From: Linepithema humile
Lineage: Eukaryota; Arthropoda; Insecta; Hymenoptera; Formicidae
DNA: 64,000 bases
Assembly: GCF_040581485.1 (NCBI RefSeq)
Contig: NC_090131.1
Location: forward strand, 7,068,001 to 7,132,000
Direction: 5' to 3'
Shown: positions 42,290-56,137 of the stretch, piece after piece
How positions within the stretch are numbered: the stretch's first letter is position 1
Layout: every line of letters begins with the position of its first letter
Position numbers and translations under genes: made by a program
Notes under the pieces: generated by a model
Told to the model about the DNA's origin: nothing
The model's database searches: none
What the model saw: the letters and a program-made list of their open reading frames with translations, nothing else

Positions 42290-44504
42290 GAGCCAGCGCT
42301 GCAGCGCGCGCGCGTGCCCTATCTGTTTCGCCCGCGGACCCCGTCGTCGCGGGATGGAAACCAAGTGCCGCGTTGAGCATCGCCACCAAGTACCGGGCAC
42401 CGAGGTACTCCTTATCAGTGAGTAACGAGGGACCGGAGCGATCGACTTCTCTCTAACGAGCCCATTGAAAATACCGGAGGCGTTACCCCGCCGCCTGCGA
42501 CGTGCCCTCCTCGCTCTTATAGACACGCGCTATTTATACATCCGGCGTGTACAAATGCCGACACACACCGTGCGTCTGAAATTTTAATGTGCCGGGGAAC
42601 GCTCGCCGGCCCTCGCATACGTTCGCGCGAGCTATATCCGACCTAGAACTATATCGCGCGTGTCGCGATCGAGGCCAGGACGAGACCGGGGTGGTCTGGC
42701 AATTACGGTGGAGTAATTCTGAGGATTTGCAGTCCGCGAGAAATGATAATAATGAAATATAGGATCCTATATGCAAAATTGGTAAAAATTAACAAATTGG
42801 CAATAATGAGAAAACTCCTTTTTTTACCAATATAAAGGTCAGAGGGCGAAGCGGATAAAATTTTTGAGAATTAATTTTAAGAATGATGAAATGTAGTAAC
42901 GAATACAAATTAAATATTATTTTTAGGCAAAATTTTAGATATGTTTACGCGTTATATAATGAATAATTATATTTAAATGTTATTACTTCTAACGTGAGCG
43001 CGGTATATTCACTCTTACGAAATATTTTTGTAGAAAAGGGTTTACTTGTTTTTTTTTATTTTCTTCCGGGCGGAATCCTCTCCAACGTAGAAACTAATTC
43101 GTGAGCCAGTATATGGCCTCGCGTGGCCGTTTGTGCGGTACACCGCATGCGATCGATAATCGACACACTATCGGGCCACCGACCCAAATGGAAATTTTAT
43201 ATCGGCCCGGCCTGGCGACCGATCAAACGCGGACCGTATCTACTTCCGCATCGTGCTGCGCCGCGCCGCGCCGAGAGCCCAGCCGCGTCACAGAGTCCAA
43301 AGTCTCTTTGTTGCATATCTGAAAACAACGAAATTACCGCAAAAACCTTCGCATTCTATCGAACTGTCGCGAGCGGTTTAGCGTCGTCAATAGGGATAAA
43401 TTATCCAAGCGTTAATGCGATGGAGAACAAGTTCGCGGGACAAGTTCGGGAACAATATTCACTTGGACTCGCAATCTATCGTCGAATTATTCGCAAGATC
43501 TGTATTTCTCGGTGCGCGTTCCACGGTGAATACGATTCTTGAACTCTATTCGTGCGGACGGCTGACTCGCGCGCGTTCGCGCGCGGCTCGCTCGAGGAGA
43601 ATCGCCCTATTGATTTCGACGGCGGGCGGCGAAGTGTAAACCTCGCCTCGCGGCCAGATTGGCTGATTATTCACTCGGCATTACCAGGTGTATCAGATGC
43701 TAATGCGCGGCGAAGCAAGGTAACTCGAGAGCATCTGCTTACGAGCCCTTCGCCCGTCTCTCTCACACACTCAAAGCCCTATCTCCCACCGCGAATCTCG
43801 ACGACTCAATTGCGAGTTGCATAAGCGCTCTGATCTCGCTGCTCACTCCGCGTTATCGTCCGATTCCCTCGGCTGTCTCGGCAGACAGCCCGAACATTGC
43901 TCGACACATATCGAGAATGAATCCCGGAGTCAATAGTGGCACACTTCCGCATTAACTATTCTTGATTCTATTAAAAAGCAGCACACGGGGATTCGCGACG
44001 ATCGATTATGTCACACCGTTTCATACGTGCGAATTAATTCTGTCTCCTGGCGAACCCTTTCGTGACCGAATTGCACATATGTTTCGAAACCGGAACGTTT
44101 GTCGAAGGAATAAGTACTTTACCCGGTGCCCTCTCTTTTTTATCTTTGATGAACAGTTTTTTAGGATTTTCATTAAATTTTGGGCAGAATAAAGCCGCAA
44201 ATGGAACACACACGTCAAATTCGTATCGAATTTACATTAAATAAAATATAAAAACCACGAATAATTCTGGCAAAATAAATTATTACTTACAAACGTAACG
44301 TAAAATTTTGATGTTAGCCAAGGAAGTTCTGACGAAATCCGCGTTCTATTAACAATTCACTTTTCAAATCATTATTTAAACATTCGAAAGAGACTACATT
44401 CCACCGCGGAATTTGGGGCAGGTAGAAACCGTTTTTACGCGACGTTAATTTTTCGCTCCTTTCTTTTTTATTGCTACAGTTAAAGCGTATGCAGGGTGAT
44501 ATTG

Positions 44505-44527
44505 CTCTCTCTCTCTCTCTCTCTCTC
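44505..44527. repeat. (CT)n microsatellite
   Basis: Eleven CT units on +. Confidence 0.95.
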
Positions 44528-47500
44528 CTCCGTTTTGCGGCGCGTCTACGGGCATAATGTACGAAACGACTGATCGTTCGGGTCCTCCCGCACCGTCTCC
44601 CGCATTTTCGCTCTCGCCTCTCCCTCAGGACGACCGTGGCGAATTCGCATCGGCCATCAGCCGGTACCAATAACGTACCGAGGCAGATGGGAGACGCGAT
44701 GAGGGCCGGGTGGTTGTTGGACCGAATGGATCGGGAGGGGGGGGGGGTGCTTTACCGTTCGCAGGCTCGTATTCATCGATCACCGCGCCCGCGTACCGGC
44801 TAATTATAGCATTTCGCCAAACTCGCGCTCCTACCGCGGTAAGGACAGCGCGCGATTGCGATTACATTCCCAGAATAAAAATTGCACTGTTCAACGTATG
44901 CGAATTCTTCAGCAATGTTAAGATTAGCGAAATTTTATTTATTTCAAGACGTCGCGTTAAAAAGTTATGCATTCATTTAGCCGACATTTATATTTTCCAT
45001 CTTCTTATCGGCGAATTCTGTTGCAGTTTCTTTAGATCCTTTTTTTTATATTCTCATTGTACGTTTATCTCCAGTTATGTTTTCTTTGCAGAATGATTCT
45101 AAATTACACCTCACTTTTGCATTGGGGTTAATCCGCAGTCTCGGCGGCATAATTTCCGCCACCCTCGCTTTTACACGACGGTGGACAAAGCCGAGGGCAC
45201 GATTGCGAGCGAGCCGATCGCGAAGGAGAGAAAGAAAGACATAAAGCAAACACGGGCGTTTAAAGTGCGCCATTGACGGGCGTTTTCGTAGTCGTCGGTG
45301 GCGGAATTCAAAGTCAAGTACGCCGGGACCTTTGTCCGCTTAATTTGTCGTGCGGCTGAGCGTAATGACCGCGTTTGCCTTTGAGCCCCTTTAACGTCGG
45401 TGGTCGGTGTATGAAACGTCGGCGGTCATCGTCGTCGGGAGCGTTCGCTTCCACGAGCTCGCGTAGCGAGAGAAAGAAACAGCGAGAGGTGTGCGCACCA
45501 CGTGCGCACTTCTCTCGCAAGTGCGCTCGACATTAACGCGCCGACGAACTGCAAACGGGTGTAAAAACATACAGCGAAATGTGCTGTGCCCGACGACGTC
45601 GAGTTTTACGTTTCCGCGGTAATGACGTATTCAGGTTAGAGCGCACCGTGTGCGGGCATTCTGCGCTTAATTAACCTTCCTTTCGAGACCCCCTAGTTAT
45701 ACTTGTGTATTTTCCCCCCGCACTTTTACATAGTAATTCGCACAAGCGCCACATAATGGAGCTGCATTGCTTTAAGAAGGGTAATTTTATTCTAATATCG
45801 TAGTTAAATAAGAGATTTTTTTTTCACCAACCCGTTTCGCGATTTATTTTACATATTATGTAATGATTATTGCTTTGAAGAATAATTTTCTCACGCCGTA
45901 AAAGGTGGAAAAATTTTGTATAAAATTAACTCGACGAAGCAATGAACTTAACCGAGCCCGTCAAGAGTCTCTTTCATTTTCAACGACCTGATTTTGTCCT
46001 TGTACGAAATTTCTAACACATTTCATCGCGCGTTTGAGAAAGACGTTGCGGACGATTAATACATGACAATCGGAGCGCTGCTTATTAACTAGATTGCTGA
46101 TGTAAAGTGCGGCTGACAAAATTATTCCGGCGACGATGATTCACGAATTAGGAGCCCATTAATATTTCGTCGCGAACGCATTCGCGCTATTTTAGACGCG
46201 TGACGAGGTTTAAGCGCGTTCCACGCGAATTCCGCCGGGAGAAAACTGGCTCTACTTGGCGAATTCGTTACAACGGAGTCGAAGCCCGCGGAGAACTCCC
46301 ACATGTTAATTCCAACGTCTGGCGTCCTTGGAAGTCTATAATTACGTGCTGTTGAAAACGAAAGAAATTCCCGTCAAGACCCGTGGTCCATTGTTGTTAC
46401 TATGTGCGAGCCTCGGTGCGCGGAGTCGCGATTTTTCGGAATACAATTTATCGCCGTCATATTGTCCGTGCACTTTTCTCGTCGCACATCGAAAATGTCA
46501 GCAGCGGGCCGACGAGAGCGCGCTTAAATGTTAAAAGGCTGAAGTATTTATGACGCTTAGTGCGCGAAGACGCGGAATATCCTTTTTTTTTTTTTTCCTC
46601 AACGGAATGCGAGGAAATGCATTGCGCGCAAGCGGAGACGCGTTTTCACGGCGAGGTGAAATATTTAGAGATGCCGGGGCATCGGGTTAACTAAAAGAGA
46701 AGAGGCGGCTGATGTTTTCGCGAAGGTTGCTACGAGGTCTGCGAGACCGATTCTACGGAGAGGAAAAGAAAAAGAAGAAAGCCCATATAGAGTGTAAGTG
46801 CATATAGCGAAGAGATTGGGATTCGACCCCTGGCCTCCCCTCCCGAGGAGCTTCCCGCTGAGAGGAGACGACCGGACTTATACCCGGCGACGATTTTTAT
46901 TGCTCGTCGCCTCGTCATCTCCTCCGCCGCGCGAACTTTCTGCGAGTTCTGCGCCGAGGACGCCACCCATGATTCCCGCATGTTAATCCTCGAAGGTTCG
47001 CCCCCTTTTATCCGCATCTCTCCGCCTCTCTTTTTTTCCCTCGTCCGCTTTCCGCCGGTCTCGGAACTTCGGTGTATCAGCGATGTGTCTCTATCGATGC
47101 TCGGGCGGAGAAAAAGAAACATTCCGACCCCCTAATTCCCGCGACCGAGATAAATGCGTCTAAGAGGAAAGCCAGTCGCTCGGAGGATTGCGGTAGGCTG
47201 ACCTTACGACTTCCGCCGCGGGGAAAGAACTCGTAGCCGCGCCGTAACGTCGAATGGGGGGTGGGCTCGGGTGCTTCACGGCGCGTCGTTACGCCGCGCG
47301 TAAAAGCATCTGCGAGCGATAAAACCTGTATATTCAATGTTTAATACCGCGCGATAACGGAGTTAGGAGTCCTCCGCTCAACGCACTCCCTCGATGTGCA
47401 ATTCCGTGTCGGACTCTAAAGGTTCCAAGTGCTTCGCTGCAGTCATTGAATCGTGACATTAGAGGCGAGAAATTGTCTCCAATTTTCTCTCGCGTCGTAT

Positions 47501-50500
47501 GTCGCGGAGTAAATTGTCTTTTTTTCCCGTGTCGACGCTGCAGATCTTCTTTGTGAATTAACAAACGGTCAATCTCGATCAATTATTTCTCTCGAAGATG
47601 CCAGACACGTGTAGATTGAATTATACGTGCGTTTATCGGTGCAGAAAAAACAAAATGTTATTTTACGAATTTCTAAACCGTCGAACACGAGTGAAATTAT
47701 GAAAACGTAAATTTATCTCGCTGAATGCTGCAAAGCATATTTATCTCAATTTTTCGCGTTCAACACAATATAATATGATCGCGGTGAGAAAACAGTAGCC
47801 TTAATTTTCTGTCACGTATAGCATTTTAAGAGACGTGCGCCGATCAATGGCTCCAGTCTGTCAGATCGTATTTTTTTTTTCTGCTACAACACGCGCCGTG
47901 CCTCGGTGCCTCGCAAACCGATAGCTCGCCTCTTTTTGTCTCATTAGCGCTGTCTCTCTCTTTCTCGAGTGTACATTGTTATTGCGACACGAGACGATGC
48001 TCGGTCTTCGGAACGACCCTGACGGAGTCCTCGAGTGGCCCTGCAGACGGACACGAGACGATGAGTCGATCGCGGTAGCGACGTGCTCGGAAAGTAGCAG
48101 CAGAACTATCGTGTGTACAGAGTGTCCTGAAAATTCGGACTTAATTTTAGCGATGAATTTTTCGTTTTTCGACGGATTAAAGTGGCGCAAGCTTGAGTTC
48201 GAAGTCTTCTCTTTGTCGAAGTTTTAATAATGCTATTTCAGATAATGAAAAGTATTTAAAGGCGAGAGAATATTTCAATAATTCATAATTGATTCAAATA
48301 ATTATCGATATCGTTTGCACGATCAGTTCTTCGAGGCTGCATTCTCCATTCGCGTTTCCGAAAGCAGGGAGCGGCAGTCGCGTGATATCTATCGATTACA
48401 CGCACGATCGCGGAGCCGGAAATGCGAGTTGGGCTGCGCGTATCCGCGCGAAATCGGCGGCTGCCCTTCCTGCGGCTTACAATTAATTCTCCTAGTAAAG
48501 CGCGTACTGAGAATGATTCGCCACGTCGGTGCCTTAAGCACGGTCGGTGAGGTGAAGTGAAGATCGTGTTCGATTCATTCGATTACTGCCGGCTGGCTGG
48601 CCAGCAATAAAGATTGGACGACAAAAAGCGCAATAAGGCCCGCGGACGATCGTGATATCCGGTCGCGCGATTCCGCTTCCAGATAACCGCGTGCATGCTG
48701 TAGTTTTTTGCGAATGTTGCCAGCCGCTTTATGGGGCGCGTGCTTGGCTCCTAAAAGATTGCGATGCAAAGGTAACAGCGTGCTATAAAGTGCGCGCAAA
48801 TTGGACATTAATAATGCCGGATTAATTAGCCGGCCAAGGTTTCTTCTGGGGAAATCGCGATGCCTAAGATATCACTCGATTTAATTTCTACAAACCGAAA
48901 GTTAATCCACTTCGTTGCACTTATGCGCTGCATTTTCTATATTAAATTTTTTATTTGAAATGAAAAAAAAATATAGTTTGTGGGATTTGCAGATAATGAA
49001 ATTTACACCGAGCGTACTTGTGTCTCGAACGTTTCTATAAACGCATTATTGTACCAGCCATTAACGTCCGAGTGTCTGTGCAGCCGGTGGCGATGTATAT
49101 ACAGCCTGCGCTGCAGAAACGTCGGGCGCGATAAAGAGAAACGTGCGCGGCGAATCGATACCGCTGTGACACGTTGCGGTAGATTTCCGAAAGGACACAG
49201 AGCCGGCAGAGCCCGGAGATAAAGAGCAGAGAGTGGAAATACCGAGGAGAGGATATATGCGCCAGGTAGTAGTGGTGCGAGCTTTTAGTCTGCCGGACGT
49301 TTTTCCAATTTTTAATCTCTTTCTGATAATGTTACAGGCGAACATAGTCTCGCCGGCATCTTAGGTTGCGCCATATATCTTATTTTTTTACGACGAACGA
49401 GATAAAGCTCAATGACGCGTTACGAATTAAGATGTTATTATCAATTCTCGAAGGGCAATATACCATTTTTGCCTGAGATAATAATGGCTCGAAATCGCTA
49501 AAGTATTTATTGCCCGCCGATAGACGGCTAAAACTTCATTTTAATCTCCGGGTGTAGCGATTTCACGAACCGAACGCGAGAGAAATTTAATGTGATTTAA
49601 CGTTAATGCGGAAAAATGAAACGGTACATTCGGACAATGAGAGGGAATATCAGATTCGCATCGCGTCAGAGCATATCGGATTCCGCCCGAACTCAAATTA
49701 TCCGTCCATTTTCGGTATGTATGGAAAATTAGGGAGGCGCACCGGCGGTGGTGCGCCTGAACCGGTGTGTCGTTCCCCTTTGCCCCCTTTGTCTCCGCGG
49801 ATGCACTTCGCCATCGATCGCACGTGCGCACGTTTGTAGGCGGTTCGGCTCGAGAAGTCGCTCTCGATCCTCCAACCGGATGAACTTTCATTCGGGGTTT
49901 TTCAATTCAGTTATCTGCAACAATTCATCGTTCTTTTGAACTACAAATTACGAAGATAATCGAGCAATAGCGATCGCGTACCGAGTGACGCAGTAACAGT
50001 GTTAATTAAATAAATCTTAAAATCAAAATTGAATTAGGAACAGACAGGAAAAGTCGGTGGAGCAAAAACGAACGGACCGGTAATCGAAAAATAACGGAGG
50101 ATCGAAAGAGAAAGAGAGAAGGATGAAATGAGGGAACGATTGCGGGGTGGTGACCTTAGAGGGGGGAGGGGAGGGGGTGGTTGGCCGGATAAAAAAACGA
50201 TAACACTGGCAATGCGGCGATACGCGGCGCGGCGCAGCGCAGCGCGGCGACGGCGTCGCCGAAAATGCGATGCGCCGCGCCGCACCGGAGTCGACGGCGT
50301 CGGCATCGGGCGTGGCGGATAACTGACCTCGCCTCGTCTGGCCCGGCCGCCCCTGACATCCCGTCGACGACCGTCAGTTCCCCTCTCTGTCCCCTTTCCC
50401 CCCTTCGATCCATCCCGTTCCATCGGGCATCGCGACGTCGACCGGCCAGGGACGGCGCGACCGCATGCGCCGGCTCGATTGCTCGTTTAGGATACGCCTT

Positions 50501-50590
50501 CGTTTTTATTTATTATTCGCCGCCGCTGCCGCATTGCATGATTGCATTCCGCGTCCGCGGTATCTCACTGTGCAAAGCGCGGAACTGCCG

Positions 50591-50613
50591 CAGGCAGGCA
50601 GGCAGGCAGGCAG
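50591..50613. repeat. (CAGG)n tetranucleotide repeat
   Basis: Nearly six CAGG units in GC-rich sequence. Confidence 0.95.
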
Positions 50614-51309
50614 CGCACAAAAGCGCCGTAAGCAATGTTTAGCTTTGAATGAACAGAGAGACCGCGTACACCGATAATTGGCGGCTTGTGAGAAGCTTGT
50701 CGAAGGAACACGGAAGTTTCGACCGGTGGAAACGGTGATTGTCCTCCTTCCTCTCCCTTTTTTTTTTATGTTTGCACGAATTACGAGATAAAACAAGAGC
50801 TATGCATTTCTCCGGAATATGCGACAGAAGATAAATGTGACACTGATTTAGGTACTGATTATTAGTAAATACTGACTTGGCCTCAAGTTCTTCCTGGATA
50901 TTTTTCTTAAGAAAGATGATAAATGTAAAATTTGAATAATCTGATGTAACACAGGATTATTTTGCAAAACAATATTCTCACGCAGAAATTTCGAATTTTT
51001 TAAAATAGATTGAACAATTAATGAAGCAAAAAAATTATCCTCGCAGATAATTAGATATATTCTGACGTCATCGCAATTGAGAGAGACACATTGATACATT
51101 AAAATATTACAGAAATACATCATTAATATGAGATTGTAGATTGTTGCTTTTTGTTGAGATTATTGAAAAATATATAAATTACTTAAAAATTTATGTATAA
51201 CATTCGAGTGTAATTATGAAACACGCACTGTTTGAAAGTTTGCGAGTCTAAAACATTTATTCTGTTAATTATTTTGTTTACATTTTAGACTTAATAGTAC
51301 TTGAACACC

Positions 51310-51551
51310 ATGCATTGAAGGCAGCATTACAATAATGGTGAATAATGTTTGGAGTATGAATGTTTGAACGAATTATTAACAAAGGCGCAAATGTCAAAGA
51401 CGTCAATTGTTCCAAAACGATGCACCGCTGTAGAGTGGGGGCAGCATTATATTCAACACACAAGTAGATGAATAATATTTGGATTTAAAGTACACTTGAT
51501 TATTAATGAAATATTCCAAAAGTGTCGATTGTTCCAAAGTGATGCATCGAT
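51310..51551. repeat. Degenerate two-copy tandem repeat, period about 120
   Basis: GGCAGCATTA recurs at 51320 and 51440, and (A/G)ATTGTTCCAAA...GATGCA(C/T)CG at 51405 and 51526. Both give a spacing of 120-121 bases, so this is an old tandem duplication within an AT-rich block. Confidence 0.75.
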
Positions 51552-54500
51552 AATCATCCGCGTTCTTAATACTTTGTTCGAATGTTCACACATCATTTAA
51601 TTCCAAACACAATAACATGGTTAATTGAAGCTCAAAATAGTTTATCGTCGGTTTACGTCATTGCGATCGTTTCGCGATCGTTTTAATCTTTGTAAATCTG
51701 ACTTTATAAATGGCAAAATTAAAAATGAAAAAAAAAACGACGTGTTGCATAAAAAAATATCTCACTGCTCGTCTAAATACATTACGATTTAAGTCATTCA
51801 GCGAAACAAGTATTACGTTTTCTAGACGTATGTTTTATGCATTTGCAAATCTGCATCAGCGATTGATTTTTACCGGCCACGAATGAGCCTTGATTGCTTC
51901 GATTTAGCTACACTCAATCTCGTAAAAACGTTCCGAATCTCTTTTCCTTTCATTTTATTCACTCGAAAAGCTGATAATCTGATAAATTTTGCAAACGTCA
52001 TCAGAAGTCTGAAGATTTTCATGAATTAAGCTTCAAGAATATAAACAGATAAAGTAGATCTTATCATGCGCTTTATTGCGAATAAGCTTGAACAAAATTC
52101 GCCGAAGACGATATTCAGGGAATATCTTCGGGTTTCATCTGGCGAAAGATTAAATTCTCCAAATCCGATTTCCTTATTTGCTTCCGCGCATTTTTGCTCC
52201 TGATTTGCGCGCAATAACTTTAGTCATATTACGTATACATTTGACGGCCTTGATAATCAGCGGAACGAGATTATGCACTCGCTCTCTCGAATTACAATTG
52301 ATATCGGACGCGTCCGATTCAATCTCCATATTTAATTAATCCTCTCCCAATGGCCCGCTGATCGATTTCCGCGGACGCTATTAATAAAACGACGAAATTC
52401 GGTTTTTACTGCAGCTACCTGCTTCCCATTTAATTATCCGCGCGAATAAAATCGCGCGGCGATTCCGTGCCGCGCGTCACGTCTTCCATCATTTTTCCAT
52501 CGCGAAATAATCCATCGCGGCGAGTCGCTCGCTCGCTCGGCGGATTGAAAATCCGCCCGTTCCCGCAAATCCGCCGAAACTGGCTTCGCCGCGGTATATT
52601 GGGCAATCTGGTTACTACGCCATCGACGTAAAAGCGAGATGAAAAAAGATCGAAAACGGCGAGGACTACGACGACGACGACGACGTCGTCCTCCTCGTCG
52701 TCGTCGTCGTCGTGGACCATCGATTTACTCCCGTCGGGAGTAAAAAACAATTCGCACATCGCAGTCGCCGCTGGCCGTCGAAATCATTTTGGCGAATATT
52801 CATTTTTCCCCGCGTGGCAGCAACCTCGACCCTGCCGGATGATCACCGTCCCTCGCACCCCGCCGCCGGACGCGACGTCGCGCTGCACTTTCACCCCCAC
52901 CGCGTCGCGCGCCCATTTCTACGCAACCCTCTATTGTGCGCGCTCGAGGGGCGAGCGGGGAGGGAAAAGCGAAGGGGTGTCGTGAGGTTGCGGCCCCTCC
53001 AGCGCCCTTCGTGCGCACCTCCTCGCTTTACTGCCCCTCCCTGTGGCCCTTTAGTGCCCTCCGGTACCCTCTCCCCGGCCCTTGCGTCTGGCGCGCGTGA
53101 TCTCCCGCGCACCCCGATTTGATCGGCACAGACGGCAGTCTGGCCGTCTGGTTGCCCGGCAACGCGGCGCTGCCTGCCTGCCGGCGTCGATGCGAGAGGG
53201 TGCATCCAGCCAGCCAGCCAGCGGCGATCCCGATCGCGCAGATTCCGAGAAGCCCGGATCCACCGGAGAGACGATCTCGCCGCGGGACGCGGCTTAATCT
53301 TCAATGGCGAGGCCATTCTCCTTCTTGCTCCCATCGCTATTCTACCTGTCACCTGTCCGTTAAGTCCGGCAGCGAGGCAATTTACATTAGGCGTCATTAA
53401 TGCCTCGTACTTCCGGTTCAGGTGCTCTCGCCTCGAGCGCACCGCGGCCGGATATTTGCGCCTAATAGCTGAGGAAAATTCAGAGTTATTCAAACAACTC
53501 GTTAGTTGATTAAACAATCCGAAGTTCAAGGCAAAAGTTGCAAGTGTAAGACGTTGATCCTTTGCGGTTAACGTTTGTCCAGGCGGACTCGATATAGTGT
53601 TTTTCATGTCAATTTTGCGCGTAATTCTGCAAATAGTTGACGCATGATTATAATTCGCAAACTGTGCTGTTTTAGTCTTCGGCAAATTTCTCACACAACA
53701 GTAGTTAATTATTATCCCTGTCTTGCCAATATTAATTTATTCGTCGCAATTCGGATCGCAAAGGCGTCTAGTATGCGATTAATGCAATTAATTAGAATAT
53801 ATTAATTATGATTAACTTTCCTTGGTGCTTCGCAACGTAAAATATTGCGCGCAAGCGGTGGAATTTGTTCGTCAATTATTAATTTATGCCACTTATCAAT
53901 TATTAATTTTTGCCGCTTTTATCGTCGCGCTTCATTGACGCCGTTCCGATAGGAAACGTTTCGACACGCCGCATAAGCGTGCAGGATTCGATCTTATCTT
54001 ATCGCGCGTCCTGGATACTCGCGATAACAGCGAGGGCGGTATTCTAGGACACGGTGCCGTGTCTAAATTTAACGACTCGGATCTCGCCCGCTAATTACAC
54101 GTCACGTAACTATTTTCGGCGCGCGAGGCTCTTATCGTGGTGCTCCGTCCTCGTATGTACCTTAATTGGAGCATCGTTATAACAGTGTGCGTTATATGAT
54201 CCACATGCGGCAGTGTGCTGCAGCGGCGGCTATTTAAGGCCGCTGTCGCTAACTTTAACACGGCCAAGGCTCCCGCAGCGCGTGCAGTTTCGTCATAAAA
54301 ACATAAATCAAACTGTCAAAACGTTATTGAATTCAAAGCTGTCGAAGATAGACACGTGGAGAATGAAAAAGACCGTGGCGTAGAGTTGGCGAGTAGATAT
54401 TTGCAGCTGCGACTCTCTGAATTATATATATTCGACAGAATCGATCGTATTAATGACTAATTAGGCAGCGCGTGGAAGTGTCACTTTGACGCACGCGTCA

Positions 54501-55450
54501 GAGACACGTCAACGATTCGCAATCGTGAGTCACTCGGCCGTGAGTCATTGACTCAGACGAGCATATTGCGGCGATTTAATTAACCGGGCGGGGTCGGGCA
54601 GGGGAGTGGTGGGGGGAAGACGTGCTCGTAATTGCTTAATCTGGTCAATTAGCCGATCGGGCGCGATCCTGCCGCGGCGACAAAAGGATCTCGGGCGTGC
54701 GGAGGACTCACGAAGACGCGGGGAATGTAACGGGTCGCTCCTTTGTCCGGAAGACCGAGCACTCTCTCTGCCCGGTCGGGTTCCTTCTCGCGGAATCGCT
54801 TCGAGTATCGGCCGCGGCACAAAGGAAGGCGGAGGTGGGCCGAAAGGAAGGGGTGACTGGCACTCGGCGAATCTTAATTCTTCCTGGAACGGTCGTTACG
54901 TCCGGGTGAGACAGAGATTGCGGACACGCCGAGACTCACGAAAAATAATTGCTTGCATTAGCGAGACGACGACCAGCCGCCCCCCTACTTCTCTTTTCCT
55001 TTCCCTTTTATCCCCTCGGTCGGCTGTACGGTCATCCGATGGTCATAAGCGCAGAAAGGGCCAGAAGGGACGCGCGCGTCCCCCGCTTACACACTTCACC
55101 GAGACCGGCGCGGCGCGGCGGTATTTATCGTCGCAGACTCGCAGTTATGCGAGCTCTCAGATGGCTCTGTCTGAAGTGGAGAAATGACTCGGCGCGCTTT
55201 GATTAGCGGTTATGGTCGCCAATGCGATGTTCAATTAATTTTACGGTAATATTAAAATATAATATCGTCGTGCAGAGAGAGAGAGAAAGAGAATATAGTT
55301 ATTAAGGAGTTTTACGAGGAAAATCCTTCACGCTGAAATATCGAATCCTTCAAAGATTGCACGATGAAATTTCTTTTATTCCAAAAATACCCAAAAGTGT
55401 CCATAAATTCACGTGCTGCGACGTGATCGCGTAGGAGACGAGAGGCTTAC
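51552..55450. other. No supported gene
   Basis: AT-rich to 52.3 kb, CpG-rich at 52.4-53.4 kb with a trinucleotide palindrome, mixed to 54.5 kb, then GC-rich. No frame here resembles a known family, and splice-like pairs are absent or weak. Confidence 0.5.
52661..52715. repeat. Self-complementary trinucleotide repeat (ACG)n-(CGT)n
   Basis: A run of ACG units switches at GACGTC (about 52681-52686) to a run of CGT units, with an imperfect CCTCCTCG step. The tract is therefore an inverted repeat of itself and could form a hairpin or cruciform. Confidence 0.9.
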
Positions 55451-55687
55451 TTCGAGAGAGCGCAGGTAGACGACGCCCAGTCGCTCCACGTGCCTGTTAA
55501 GGGTGTAAACGCGGCTTTTGTTCGCTTTTGTGCCGAATTTACGAACAGTGTGGGTAAAGTTTCCTTTCTTTTTTTTTTCTTTTTGTGATGCGTGTCTCTT
55601 CCCCCTTTGAGGGACACGGTATTGTGGGTAGGCAAAGTTTGCAAGCGACCGGACATCCCGGAAAATGTTCTCTCGGTAACTGCCTAT
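55451..55687 (-). other. Open minus-strand frame ending in a splice donor, unrecognised
   Basis: There are 79 codons without a stop from just after a TAG (55688-55690) to GAA|GTAAGCC at 55451. The last part reads VYTLNRHVERLGVVYLRSLE, with mixed codon use that looks coding-like. A fair acceptor (CACCCTTAACAG) would define a 43-base exon at its 3' end. A poly-A-encoded lysine run in the middle and the lack of an acceptor or ATG for the longer frame argue against it. An overlapping frame reads WSDWASSTC, thrombospondin-like by chance. Confidence 0.2.
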
Positions 55688-55810
55688 CTACCTACGTGTA
55701 TCCTCTTTGCGTTTCCTGTTTCTCCGTTTTCTCTCTTTCTCTCTCTCTTTCTCCGCCGTCGCAGACCCGCGCGCCGTGGAAAGCCGTGAATGGTACCGCG
55801 GTAAATATTA

Positions 55811-55825
55811 GTGTGTGTGTGTGTG
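55811..55825. repeat. (GT)n microsatellite
   Basis: Seven GT units on +. Confidence 0.9.
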
Positions 55826-56137
55826 TACTCGCGTGTGTGCACCACTGGCGCATCGTCAATGCCCGCAAGCGGGACCTTTTATTGATAGACGACGGCGACG
55901 GCGACGCGTAACGCGCGCGTATCGAGTGGGCGTCGATCGCTCGTCGCACGCGGCGACAAGCCGCGTGACGCACGCGTGGACACATTCGGTCTGGGATTCG
56001 GTATACGCGCTCGCCGTTGTCGTCGACATGAGTAATCGCACGTTAACACGCACGCGGGGATTTGCGACCAGCCCAAACACCGGCCGGAATGAGAGCGATG
56101 AAACATTTTGATGACCGAGAGAGCTGCCGAGGAAAAC

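Larger units (their letters stand above)
37648..51309. other. No recognisable gene; microsatellite-rich region
   Basis: CpG-rich to about 42.5 kb with many GA/CT arrays (listed separately), then mixed. Other content: an alternating (CG)n tract at 42118-42133, a G-run at 44737-44747, a (CAGG)n array at 50591-50613, and an AT-rich stretch from about 50.8 kb. Open frames at 47976-48227, 48289-48560 and 49606-49839 resemble proteins weakly but lack splice or homology support. Confidence 0.5.

Noticed and set aside
48315..48560. Cys-containing plus-strand frame resembling a zinc ribbon
   Set aside because: Spacing of cysteines fits no known finger, and two other frames across it are equally open.
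55447..55500. Thrombospondin type 1-like WSDWASSTC
   Set aside because: Only one short motif in a frame with a lysine run and no following cysteines of a TSR domain.
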